This document shows positions 37,163 to 46,601 of a stretch of DNA of 64,000 bases, in pieces. The translations under genes and the position numbers were made by a program. Each line of letters begins with the position of its first letter. Within the stretch, counting starts at the first letter, position 1. The notes below the pieces were generated by a model. The model saw nothing but the letters and a program-made list of their open reading frames with translations, made no database searches and was not told the DNA's origin. Source of the DNA: Liquorilactobacillus mali (GTDB lineage Bacteria > Bacillota > Bacilli > Lactobacillales > Lactobacillaceae); assembly GCF_001437155.1 (NCBI RefSeq), contig NZ_JQAR01000010.1, positions 1 to 64,000 on the forward strand, given 5' to 3'.

Positions 37163-37206
37163 AAGGAAGACTGAGTCAAAATTTAACTTTTGATTCAGCC
37201 TTCCTT
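37163..37206 (+). terminator. Bidirectional terminator after the 5-oxoproline operon
   Basis: Arms GGAAGACTGAGTCAAAA and TTTTGATTCAGCCTTCC with an A-run before and T-run after. It lies between convergent units and serves both the plus-strand operon and the peroxidase gene on the minus strand. Member of the dispersed hairpin family. Confidence 0.88.
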
Positions 37207-37256
37207 TTTGATTACATATGAATATATTCCACAAATCAAAATATCTTACTAATAAG

Positions 37257-37742
37257 TTATTCTGTATGTGGTAACGCCTCTTGAATTTCTTTTTCAAATG
37301 TCTTGGGTTTTGTCTTCGGAGCAAATCGCTGTAAGACTTTACCACTAGGATCCACTAAAAACTTAGTAAAATTCCATTTAATTGAATTTCCTAACTCGCC
37401 AGGTGCCTCTTTTTTCAGATATTGGAATAATGGAGCAGTTTCCTTTCCGTTTACCACAGTCAGTTCATGCATTGGAAATGACACTCCATACGTTGCTCGA
37501 CACGCCTGTGCAGCTTCCTGTCCATTGGCAAGTTCCTGCTTAAATTGATTGGATGGGAAACCTAAAATAACCAAACCAGCATCTTTATACTTTTCATAAA
37601 GTTCTTCCAACTCTGCGAATTGTGGAGCCAACCCGCATTTTGTAGCCGTATTAACAACCAGCATTGTTTTTCCTTCATACTTTGAGAGCCGATACTTTTC
37701 TCCGTTTTCACGTGAGACTTCAAAATCATATATTGTAGCCAT
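37257..37742 (-). CDS. Glutathione peroxidase-family thiol peroxidase
   Basis: Cytoplasmic peroxidase of 161 residues that reduces hydroperoxides. The cysteine form of the catalytic site is NTATKCGLAPQF near residue 36. The second motif FPSNQF and the third WNFTKFLVD are both present, as is a candidate resolving cysteine in AQACRATYG. Bacterial members often use thioredoxin rather than glutathione. The gene stands alone and ends close to the shared terminator. Confidence 0.92.
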   Translation of the reverse strand: MATIYDFEVSRENGEKYRLSKYEGKTMLVVNTATKCGLAPQFAELEELYEKYKDAGLVILGFPSNQFKQELANGQEAAQACRATYGVSFPMHELTVVNGKETAPLFQYLKKEAPGELGNSIKWNFTKFLVDPSGKVLQRFAPKTKPKTFEKEIQEALPHTE

Positions 37743-37825
37743 TTCTGTGTCATCTCCTTCTTACACTCAAGTATAGGCTTTAATTCTTATTTTGATAAGA
37801 TATTAGATTGCTCTTCAATTGTCTT

Positions 37826-38440
37826 TCATAACCACTTATTACGTTGAGCCATTTTAATTGCCTCAATTCTATTATGTACCCCCAACTTGCTGAAGATCGC
37901 AGACAGATAATTACGTACTGTTCCTTCTGACAAGAAAAGTTGTTTCGCTATTTGTTTCGTTGTAATTCCCGATTCTGCTACTGCAAGAACTTCCATTTCT
38001 CTTGTACTAAGTGGATTATTTTCCACAGAAATCATGTTTACTACAAGCTCCGGTGCAAAAATAGTTTTGCCCTCAAATACATCTCTAATTGCCGTAATAA
38101 GTTCATCACTGGGACTATCCTTCAACAAGTATCCTGCGACATTTGCTGCAACTGCTTGTTCAAAATATGCCTTTTGTGCAAATGTAGTCAAAATAATAAC
38201 CTTTTCATCCAATTTCTTTTTATTTACTCTTGAAGCAACTTCCAGTCCAGTCATTTTAGGCATTTCAATGTCTAAAATTGCAATATTTGGTTTTAGTATT
38301 TGCAGATCCTGCCACGCTTTCGCTCCATCAACAGCACTACCAACGACCTGAAAATCATCTTCTAAGTCTAATAATTGTGTTAACGCACTATTTAACAAGC
38401 TCTGATCTTCCGCTAAATATATTTTAATCATCGTCTTCAT
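37826..38440 (-). CDS. NarL/LuxR-type response regulator of an ABC-linked two-component system
   Basis: Response regulator of 204 residues. The receiver domain holds the phospho-acceptor aspartate in NIAILDIEMPKMTG near residue 57 and the lysine of VAGYLLKDSP near 108. The C-terminal helix-turn-helix shows LSTREMEVLAVAESGITTKQ and LFLSEGTVRNYLSAI. It overlaps the end of the kinase gene. Gene order (ATPase, permease, kinase, regulator) resembles LnrLMN-JK and DesKR-type systems that sense membrane-active compounds. It probably binds the palindrome upstream of the ABC genes. Confidence 0.92.
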   Translation of the reverse strand: MKTMIKIYLAEDQSLLNSALTQLLDLEDDFQVVGSAVDGAKAWQDLQILKPNIAILDIEMPKMTGLEVASRVNKKKLDEKVIILTTFAQKAYFEQAVAANVAGYLLKDSPSDELITAIRDVFEGKTIFAPELVVNMISVENNPLSTREMEVLAVAESGITTKQIAKQLFLSEGTVRNYLSAIFSKLGVHNRIEAIKMAQRNKWL

Positions 38441-39536
38441 TCGCTTTCCTTTGGGTCAATATCACATGTGTACCATGATGATCATGATAGATCTCAAATT
38501 CTCCATTTGCTTGGTGCATTCGTTCGCGCATTCCGCTAATCCCATTGCCGCCTTCTCTTACAAATTTTTTCCCAACACCATCGTCAATTACTTCAACTTT
38601 GTATAGGTCCTCATTAGCAAAGAAAATCAATTGAACTTGATGCGCTTTGGCATGGTGTAAAATATTGCTGATTGCCTCAGTCAGAGCAATTCCAAACCTG
38701 GCCTGAATTTGTGTGGGCCAATTGATGGCTTCTGTCTCACCCTTTGTAAGCAGCAAAATATTCGCTGTCGCAAGATTTTTACCCTGTTCTAACAAAACTT
38801 CATTTAGGGATTGTTGGTGTAAATTATTAACAATTGAACGTACTAACTGTAAGTTCTGACGGCTGGTTTGTTCGATATCGTTTAACTCTGCAGATACCCT
38901 TTCCGAGTCCTTGGACAAAAGTTTTTTTGCTAATTCTGTTTTAATCGTGATCATTGAGAAACTCTGTCCTAGAGTATCATGTAGGTCACGTGCAATTCTT
39001 TCGCGTTCACCGCGCTGAATAATCGTCTCCAACCTGCGATTAGTTTGATTTAACTGATGCTGCTTGAATGATGAAGTTGCCATTATGTTGGCTATTATTG
39101 GTGATACTAATGGAAAAAGCAATCCCATTGCTGCACTATCCATCCAAAATGCTGGGTACCTTGTTTGGATTCTTGCCAAAGCTACTCCAATTATGAAATA
39201 GTAGGCCAACATAAAATATTTTTGGTACTTTCTTTGATAATGTATTAGTATCCACGGAACTTGCCATGCAGGAAAAATAATCAAATATAGATTAAAATTA
39301 AAAACTGCAAAAATTCCTGTCACTAATAATTCAAGTGGAATCGTAAGATAACGATAATCTCTTATCTCATTAACTATGATATACAGTATCAAAAATAGCC
39401 CTGATAATGCTAACCAATATACATCTTTAATGCTTTTAACTGGGATAAACTGGATCAGTGTATATGGTAAATACACTAGCTAAACATATGAAATCCAATC
39501 TATTTTTCTAATCTTGCTAAAGCCATTAAGCTTCAC
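38424..39536 (-). pseudogene. DesK-type sensor histidine kinase with in-frame amber near the 5' end
   Basis: The longest intact frame is 38424-39476 (350 residues, GTG start, no ribosome site). Five or six membrane segments fill about residues 1-130. Then come the dimerisation region with RERIARDLHDTLGQSF (phospho-acceptor histidine) and the ATPase domain with EAISNILHHAKAHQ and DDGVGKKF. The same reading frame continues upstream across a TAG (39480-39482) to a GTG at 39536 behind AAAGGGG, adding MKLNGFSKIRKIDWISYV before the TAG. The residue after the TAG joins the membrane motif YLPYTLIQF, so the true start is probably 39536 and TAG replaces a TGG. Reinitiation at 39476 may still make a nearly full kinase. 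Confidence 0.75.
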
Positions 39537-40290
39537 TATTTCTTAGCCCCTTTTTTTGCTGTATCTTTATAACTAATATTGTCATACACCCCATGAGTAC
39601 TATCCACGTAATAATACCATAAAAGCCCTCTAAATCTAATTGATCATGAAGCATCGCTTTTCCCAATAAATTATTTGCAAAATAAGTTGGCATGACCTTG
39701 CCAATGCCTTGCAGCCAACTTGGCATAGTACTGATTGGCCACCATAATCCGCTAACTATTGATAGCGGAAAAACAACTAAATTGCAGGCAACACTCAAAG
39801 TTTCTTGTGTCTTAAAATATGACATCATTGTCCCCAATAACAGCATCGGAACTTGACCGACTAATACGATCAGCAAAATCATAAAATATTGTTTTAAGCT
39901 TAGATCAATATTGTTAAATATTCTCGCAAGCACACCCAAAACCATCACAGCACAAAGATTTAGCAGCATCGTGATTGTATATATAGAAATGTAATAATTC
40001 TTACTCCCAGATGGTGTCATTTGAAGCAACAAAATCAGGCCTTTATCACGATCATTTTTGAGAATTGTCGCTACACCGAAGATGGCACCAATTACTCCAC
40101 TGTAGATTGTCATGCTACCCATATAGGTCATGTAAAATTGATGCATTTCTGGATTGCTTCCAACAACCATTACTTTCGTAAACAATAAATAAAATCCAGC
40201 AGGCATCAGCAATGTAAAAAACAAAAAAGATTTATTGCGAATTACCAATCTTAATGCATCAAATTTTAACTGTTTCATAATCTTTATCAT
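39526..40290 (-). CDS. ABC-2 type permease of two-component-linked transporter
   Basis: Permease of 254 residues with about six hydrophobic segments. Its N-terminus, MKQLKFDALRLVIRNKSFLF, and the external loop near SNPEMHQFYMTYMGS are like those of LnrM/DrrB-type exporters. It starts two bases after the ATPase gene and ends overlapping the predicted 5' end of the kinase gene by 11 bases. The transporter probably extrudes a membrane-active compound, sensed by the adjacent kinase. Substrate not known. Confidence 0.85.
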   Translation of the reverse strand: MIKIMKQLKFDALRLVIRNKSFLFFTLLMPAGFYLLFTKVMVVGSNPEMHQFYMTYMGSMTIYSGVIGAIFGVATILKNDRDKGLILLLQMTPSGSKNYYISIYTITMLLNLCAVMVLGVLARIFNNIDLSLKQYFMILLIVLVGQVPMLLLGTMMSYFKTQETLSVACNLVVFPLSIVSGLWWPISTMPSWLQGIGKVMPTYFANNLLGKAMLHDQLDLEGFYGIITWIVLMGCMTILVIKIQQKKGLRNSEA

Positions 40291-40292
40291 CT

Positions 40293-41180
40293 TTACTGTT
40301 GCTCCTTATCTGTTGTCATCTGCAAGAATATTTTTTCCAATGTTTCATGTTCAACTGCTATATTTGAAACATCTGGATATTTTGACAATAACTGTTTGAG
40401 CGTATTGTCCCCATCAACTGTCTTAATTACAACCTGACTACTATTTTTTTCAATATTGATGATGCCAGTCAATTCCGCAAAAACACATTTTTCGTATTCA
40501 CTGGTGAATGTAATTACTGTTTGTTTATGCCTGTCTTGTAATTCCTTCAGTGTTCCTTGAAAGATAAACTTTCCCTTTTGCAAAACAATTAAGCGACTGG
40601 CAACTTGTTGGATTTCTTCCAAATAGTGGCTAGTAATAATCATCGTCTTGCCCTGTTCTCTGAGCTTCTCAATCAGTTCCCAGAAAATATGTCTTGCCTG
40701 TGCATCCATTCCAACAGTTGGTTCATCCAAAAAAATCAAATCAGGATTGTTCAACACGGCTTGCGCAAATGTGACCCTGCGCATCAGTCCTCCTGATAAC
40801 TCCTTCAAGAATTTATGTCGATGCTTTTTTAAGTCCAACTGTTCTAATATTTGTTCCAAAGGGATTGAATTGCTGTATTGCATCGCAACTTCTTCTAAGA
40901 ATTCATCGACCCTGACACTTGACAGTACTAAATCACCTTGTAGCATTGATCCTATCTTTTTTCTTGCAACCAGTGAACCTGGCCGATTTCCAAAGACTTG
41001 TACATTATTTTTACTTGGCAGCAGGCCTAGTAAGATATTCAACAAGGTTGTCTTACCCGCACCATTTTCGCCAATTAGTCCAATAATTTCCCCTTTATTT
41101 ATAGTCAAATTAATTTTTTTTAGGATTTCGGTTTCACCGTAACTAAAGTTCAAGTTTTTAACACTTATAATCTGTTTCAT
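40293..41180 (-). CDS. ABC transporter ATP-binding protein of two-component-linked system
   Basis: ATPase of 295 residues. Walker A GENGAGKTT is near residue 37, the signature is LSGGLMRRVTFAQAV near 124, and Walker B is LIFLDEPTVGMDAQ near 145. LSGG-type signature with RR variants is common in the LnrL/DrrA class. It is the first gene of the operon ATPase-permease-kinase-regulator and lies behind a palindrome that may be the regulator's binding site. Confidence 0.9.
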   Translation of the reverse strand: MKQIISVKNLNFSYGETEILKKINLTINKGEIIGLIGENGAGKTTLLNILLGLLPSKNNVQVFGNRPGSLVARKKIGSMLQGDLVLSSVRVDEFLEEVAMQYSNSIPLEQILEQLDLKKHRHKFLKELSGGLMRRVTFAQAVLNNPDLIFLDEPTVGMDAQARHIFWELIEKLREQGKTMIITSHYLEEIQQVASRLIVLQKGKFIFQGTLKELQDRHKQTVITFTSEYEKCVFAELTGIINIEKNSSQVVIKTVDGDNTLKQLLSKYPDVSNIAVEHETLEKIFLQMTTDKEQQ

Positions 41181-41223
41181 GATGCACCCCCATGTAATCC
41201 TATCTTAGAACGGGATAATAAAA

Positions 41224-41255
41224 ATTCCCAGTCATGATTGTAATTGGCTGGGAAT
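41224..41255 (-). terminator. Terminator after the second GNAT gene
   Basis: On the minus strand ATTCCCAG, a loop and CTGGGAAT are followed by a T-run, about 22 bases after the GNAT stop codon. Confidence 0.8.
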
Positions 41256-41267
41256 GACAAATGTCAT
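41254..41267. promoter_or_regulatory. Palindrome ATGACA-AA-TGTCAT, likely response-regulator site
   Basis: A 14-base interrupted palindrome sits about 75 bases upstream of the ABC operon start. Regulators of the DesR/LnrK class bind ATGACA/TGTCAT-type palindromes in the promoters of their ABC operons. This makes it the best candidate site for the adjacent regulator. Binding is not shown here. Confidence 0.5.
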
Positions 41268-41276
41268 AACTTTATA

Positions 41277-41744
41277 TTATTTTCCGGTGAATTTAGCCAT
41301 CAAGATAAATGGATACACGCCACCATTTGTTTCTTGATTGTGGTGGTTCACAACTTTGAAACCAAGCTTTTGATACAATTTCCGTGCACGAACGTTGAAT
41401 TCTGCAACGTCAAATAAAACTTTTTGAGGGTTTTTTAACTGAATTACATAATTCAATATTGCGGTGGCAAAAGCAAAACCCTTTCCCTTGCCAATCAACT
41501 CTGGAGCCATTCCAAGACCAATCTCAATGGCCTCTTCGTCATTGGTATCCTCGACCGCAAAGAAGCCGACCAGTTTCCCCGCCTGGATAACTTGATAATA
41601 ACTATCACCACGTGATTCTTCACTCAGTAGCTCTTGATAATCTTCTGGATCAGCCGTCATATCATAAAATTCATACTCACCTTGATAATGCCATTGTGCA
41701 ATCAACAATGCATTTGGAGAGGTCAATCTTTCAATCTTAAACAT
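41277..41744 (-). CDS. GNAT-family N-acetyltransferase
   Basis: Small acetyl-CoA-dependent transferase of about 155 residues. The acetyl-CoA loop is EIGLGMAPELIGKGKGFAFA near residue 78-97, followed by FDVAEFNVRARKLYQKLGF. Substrate cannot be told. The ATG at 41744 follows GAGGTG. A GTG three bases earlier is less well spaced. The gene ends at a terminator and starts 60 bases from the PTS IIA gene. Confidence 0.85.
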   Translation of the reverse strand: MFKIERLTSPNALLIAQWHYQGEYEFYDMTADPEDYQELLSEESRGDSYYQVIQAGKLVGFFAVEDTNDEEAIEIGLGMAPELIGKGKGFAFATAILNYVIQLKNPQKVLFDVAEFNVRARKLYQKLGFKVVNHHNQETNGGVYPFILMAKFTGK

Positions 41745-41804
41745 CACTTATTCACCTCAAAAACGATTGTATCTTACACTTTAAAAAGCAGCAAGAAGTT
41801 TATT

Positions 41805-42125
41805 TTATTTATTTTCAGCAAGTTTACGATACACATCGACCAGCTCTCCGGCTAAATCTCGGAAAGTAATTGCATTCATAATGTGATCTTGTGCATGAAC
41901 CATTAATAAATTAACTTCCGCATGTTCACCATTAGCTTCCGCAGTCAGCATCCCTGTTTGTGCATTATGAGCCTGTGCCATAAACTCATCTGCGGTTTTT
42001 AACTTCTTATCTGCTGTCTCAAAGTCACCTTCTTTAGCAGCCCTAATCGCTTCAAATGCTGCCCCTTTAGCATTCCCGCCATTTATGATTAAACCCATGA
42101 TCGTTTCTTGTTGCTTTTCATCCAT
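41805..42125 (-). CDS. PTS lactose/cellobiose-type IIA component
   Basis: Soluble phosphocarrier of 106 residues. It receives phosphate from HPr and passes it to a IIB component. The active histidine lies in LLMVHAQDHIMN around residue 78, and the conserved AAKEGDFE and ANGEHAEVNL segments are present. It follows the GH1 gene by 16 bases and belongs to that operon. The cognate IIB is not in this window. Confidence 0.92.
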   Translation of the reverse strand: MDEKQQETIMGLIINGGNAKGAAFEAIRAAKEGDFETADKKLKTADEFMAQAHNAQTGMLTAEANGEHAEVNLLMVHAQDHIMNAITFRDLAGELVDVYRKLAENK

Positions 42126-42141
42126 TCAAATCATCTCCGAT

Positions 42142-43611
<1,470 letters not shown>

Positions 43612-43636
43612 TTACACTCTTTGCTTCAGACACAAG

Positions 43637-43650
43637 TGAAAGCGTTTGAT
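43637..43650 (-). promoter_or_regulatory. cre-like catabolite control site
   Basis: TGAAAGCGTTTGAT matches the CcpA consensus TGWAARCGYTWNCW at all but one base of the 14. It lies about 47 bases upstream of the GH1 start codon and suggests glucose repression of the hydrolase and IIA genes. Confidence 0.6.
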
Positions 43651-43709
43651 ATTTATTGATAATTTATATTTTGAACCAACATTCTCAAAAAGGCCCTAGA
43701 GCCCCAAAA

Positions 43710-43739
43710 ATAATGAGCCCCCCGAGGAGAGCCCATTAT
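43710..43739 (-). terminator. Terminator between IIC and GH1 genes
   Basis: On the minus strand ATAATGGGCT, a GC-rich loop and GGCTCATTAT form a ten-pair stem followed by TTTTT. The IIC gene is therefore separable from the GH1 and IIA genes, which have their own cre-containing control region. Confidence 0.75.
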
Positions 43740-43823
43740 GGTTCATCATAATAATTCTCATTAACCAAAAGGGACTTCTTTGCAACTCATGACCTCGTTT
43801 TTTTAATTATCTACTAATTCTTA

Positions 43824-45170
43824 TTATTCTTTCTGAGCTTGCTCTTGTTCTTGTTTTAACAAGACCTTATCATAATGCCTGATAAATGGATACCACACGA
43901 TAAATGCAACTGCCGCACAAATGATTGCCAGTATTCCACCTTTCCAACTTGCCGTAGCTATAAATCCACCCAATCCGATTGGTGTAGGCCACGGCTGTTG
44001 AGCAATAATCTTATCTACCAAATGCGTAGTAACTGCAAAGTACCCAACTATCCCGGAAACTAATGGTGCACAAACGAACGGAATAAATAGCTGGACATTA
44101 TAGACAATTGGTAATCCAAAAAGTATCGGTTCATTAATATTAAAGAAAGCGGGTACAATTTCTGCCTTCCCAATTTCTCGTAACTGAACTGATTTAGCTC
44201 TAGAAACCAACCATATAGTCATTCCTAAAGTTGCACCAGAACCACCAATAATAACAAAAGCATTCATTGGATCACCAGCGAAGAAATGGTCGGCCCCCAA
44301 CTTATTAGATGCCATATTGGCTAGAACGATTGGAGTATAAAATGAACTCATGATTGTTGCACCATGGATTCCAAACCACCAAAGAAAATGAATTAAGAAA
44401 ATAATTACCAAGAATCCCCACCATGTATCTGCGATATTGCTAACAAATGAGAATGGAATGTAGAGTACCTTGAAAATATCTGTTCCTACAAAAATAAGCA
44501 ACATATTGAGTACTGAAACAACAATTGCAACACAGAATCCTGGAATCAAAGAACTGAATGAATTGGCCACACCAGCTGGGACTGCGGCTGGCATTTTAAT
44601 AGCCCAGTTATGCTTTATAGTAAACCGATAAATCTGTACTGTGAGCCAACCAACAACTAAACCTGTGAAAATTCCGACAGCAGCTATCCTAGTAACACCA
44701 GAAGTTGAAACCGCATATCCTCCACCAATAATGTTTGTTTTGCTAAGAGATTGCACAAATTCAATAGAGCCGTTCTTCCACACCAACTGTGGGACAGTAA
44801 TAAACATCGCCATCACAAACATGAACAAACTACTAAGTGGATTTAAATTAAGATGTTCTTCTTCTTGATAGATTTTGGTATAGCTATAAGTGAATGTTCC
44901 TGCAAAAACAAGAGCTAAAATTCCCATTGTTGAATTATAAATAACTTGGAAAATGTTCGTAAAATGCCCAACGGTATTAGCATATAACTCAGCAAACCCT
45001 GGTATTTGAAATGCTTGCGGCAAAATTTGTAAAATTAAAAATACAGCACCAATAATTGAAAATGCAATAACACTATAACCAGCATCCATAATTGCTCGGA
45101 CAAAACGCGAACCAGCAAATTTACCAACCTTCTCCGTTACACTTTCTTTAAAAGAATCAGAAATTTTCAT
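43824..45170 (-). CDS. PTS cellobiose-type IIC permease
   Basis: Integral membrane sugar permease of 448 residues with about ten membrane segments. The characteristic GIHGATIMSSFY and FNINEPILFG segments are present, the second being the conserved NEP motif near the sugar-binding site. The ATG at 45170 is preceded by AGAGGCG. The longer frame has no such site. It is transcribed away from the RpiR regulator gene. Probable substrates are cellobiose and other beta-glucosides, inferred from the GH1 gene and IIA. A IIB gene is not adjacent. Confidence 0.92.
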   Translation of the reverse strand: MKISDSFKESVTEKVGKFAGSRFVRAIMDAGYSVIAFSIIGAVFLILQILPQAFQIPGFAELYANTVGHFTNIFQVIYNSTMGILALVFAGTFTYSYTKIYQEEEHLNLNPLSSLFMFVMAMFITVPQLVWKNGSIEFVQSLSKTNIIGGGYAVSTSGVTRIAAVGIFTGLVVGWLTVQIYRFTIKHNWAIKMPAAVPAGVANSFSSLIPGFCVAIVVSVLNMLLIFVGTDIFKVLYIPFSFVSNIADTWWGFLVIIFLIHFLWWFGIHGATIMSSFYTPIVLANMASNKLGADHFFAGDPMNAFVIIGGSGATLGMTIWLVSRAKSVQLREIGKAEIVPAFFNINEPILFGLPIVYNVQLFIPFVCAPLVSGIVGYFAVTTHLVDKIIAQQPWPTPIGLGGFIATASWKGGILAIICAAVAFIVWYPFIRHYDKVLLKQEQEQAQKE

Positions 45171-45577
45171 TAGATCAACGCCTCTTTTCACGAATTTTTC
45201 TATTTTCAATATAGTTAATCTGTAACATACATACTAATTACCTCTGGAGTTATATCAAGAAATTGAAATTATTATCAGGGCCAATCCGTACTCTTTAAAA
45301 CTATTACTATTTCTTAACTAATAGTCCCCAGAATTCTTGTTCCATAATTACTTACATTTGCCAACAAGCTCATAAATCACACTAATTACCATTTTTCATC
45401 ATCATTAACCATATTTCTTCTTGGAATTAATTATCCTAGCAACACTTTTTTATTTAACCCCTCCTAACTAAATTTATAATTTGATACACAACAACGCTTT
45501 TTATCTCACCTACCTTTACTCATTTCATCTACCAACTACATTTTACCGAAAAAGAATACTATTTGCTACAAATAAAA

Positions 45578-45619
45578 GAAAACGGTTACATTATACAGAT
45601 AATGAAACATTTACTGTTT
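45578..45619. promoter_or_regulatory. cre-like site and inverted repeat upstream of the RpiR gene
   Basis: AGAAAACGGTTACA (45578-45591) matches the CcpA consensus at 12 of 14 positions. Beside it lies AAACA-N5-TGTTT (45605-45619), an inverted repeat that could bind the RpiR regulator. Both sit between the divergent IIC and regulator genes. Confidence 0.4.
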
Positions 45620-45648
45620 TTGTAATTTTTTAAATGTTATTGTATAAT
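45620..45648 (+). promoter_or_regulatory. Promoter of the RpiR-type regulator gene
   Basis: TTGTAA (45620-45625) and TATAAT (45643-45648) are 17 bases apart. The start point near 45655 lies inside the longest frame and so excludes its first start codon at 45653. Confidence 0.7.
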
Positions 45649-45688
45649 CCAGTTGTTACCCACTTTGAATAAAAGGTTGGATTATGAA

Positions 45689-46426
45689 ATGATTGATTTA
45701 AAGGGATTTACCCCAACAGAAATTTTAATCTACAATTATTTGATTGCCCATCCCGATGAGGCGCTTAGCCTGAGCATTCGCCAATTGGGCAGTGTTATTC
45801 ACGTTTCTTCTGCCTCTATCATTAGATGTATTAAAAAGATGGGTTATGATAGTTTCTATGAATTTAAGTACAATCTGAAACAGCAACAGATGAATTTGCA
45901 AACAAAGAAATTAGGGGCTGATTATGATACTAAAATTATTAATATAGCGAGCACTTTTTTTAGGCGTCCTCTTTTACAACAATATTCACATGAATTAGTA
46001 TCTTTCAAAAAACTAATTTCCAGTGCAGACAGTGTCTTGTTCTTTGGTATTGGTACATCAGGAATCCTTGCTCAATATGGTGCTCGGCAATTTTCTAATT
46101 TTGGAATCAATTCTATTTATAATGTTGATCCTTTTTATCCTTTACCTCAAGGAAAGCATAATAGCAATACTAATCAGATTGCTATTATGCTTTCGGTTAG
46201 CGGTGAAACTCCTGAAATTGTTGACAGAGCTGTTAGCTTAAAGGCTGATAATTTTCACATTATATCCATTACAAATAACAATTACTCTACCTTAGCTAAG
46301 GTTTCTGAAATCAACTTTTCGTACAATGTTAAGCCTGAAGTCATCAAGGAAACATTAAATATTACCACTCAAATCCCAGTAATTTTTATTCTAGAATCAC
46401 TTGCAAGAAATATTGAACAGAATTAA
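45689..46426 (+). CDS. MurR/RpiR-family transcriptional regulator
   Basis: Sugar-phosphate-responsive regulator of 245 residues. The N-terminal helix-turn-helix spans about residues 1-75 (with RQLGSVIHVSSASIIRCIKK). The C-terminal SIS domain starts near residue 110 with VLFFGIGTSGILAQYGARQF and binds a phosphosugar. The ATG at 45689 was chosen because the promoter's start point removes the earlier start. Divergent orientation from the PTS IIC gene suggests it controls beta-glucoside uptake. A terminator follows. Confidence 0.88.
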   Translation: MIDLKGFTPTEILIYNYLIAHPDEALSLSIRQLGSVIHVSSASIIRCIKKMGYDSFYEFKYNLKQQQMNLQTKKLGADYDTKIINIASTFFRRPLLQQYSHELVSFKKLISSADSVLFFGIGTSGILAQYGARQFSNFGINSIYNVDPFYPLPQGKHNSNTNQIAIMLSVSGETPEIVDRAVSLKADNFHIISITNNNYSTLAKVSEINFSYNVKPEVIKETLNITTQIPVIFILESLARNIEQN

Positions 46427-46438
46427 CTAAGGTGCAAT

Positions 46439-46489
46439 TAAAAAGTTCTGGCAGTCATCGGTTTTCGCTGATTTCCGCCAGAACTTTTT
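46439..46489 (+). terminator. Bidirectional terminator after the RpiR gene
   Basis: AAAAAGTTCTGGC and GCCAGAACTTTTT form a 13-pair outer stem with a further inner pairing. A and T runs on either side allow termination in both directions, between the regulator gene and the amino acid permease gene. Confidence 0.9.
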
Positions 46490-46601
46490 AGATTATTTTT
46501 AACATACTCATCTGAATCCCAAAACTATCTATCATCAGTGTTGACCAACATTATTCCCAATTTATTAGTGTATAATTTTTCCAAAAATACACTCAACTAG
46601 C

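Larger units (their letters stand above)
45171..45688. other. Control region between IIC and rpiR-like gene
   Basis: About 510 bases are AT-rich. Apart from the sites listed separately (cre-like, AAACA/TGTTT repeat, promoter), a ribosome-site-like AGGAGGGG at about 45460-45470 (minus strand) leads to no start codon or useful frame. A minus-strand promoter for the IIC gene was not identified. Confidence 0.4.

Noticed and set aside
37145-37345. A minus-strand frame of 66 residues over the terminator
   Set aside because: It runs through the bidirectional terminator and into the peroxidase gene in another frame.
29686-39482. Genetic code change with TAG read as Trp
   Set aside because: TAG ends serS (489-491) and the DtxR-type gene (14467-14469) normally, so it is used as a stop in this genome.
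40648-41142. A 164-residue open frame on the plus strand
   Set aside because: It is antisense to the ABC ATPase gene with intact motifs and has no ribosome site of its own.
45653-45688. Earlier start of the RpiR-type regulator
   Set aside because: The promoter (TTGTAA-N17-TATAAT at 45620-45648) would start the mRNA at about 45655, after the first possible start codon.
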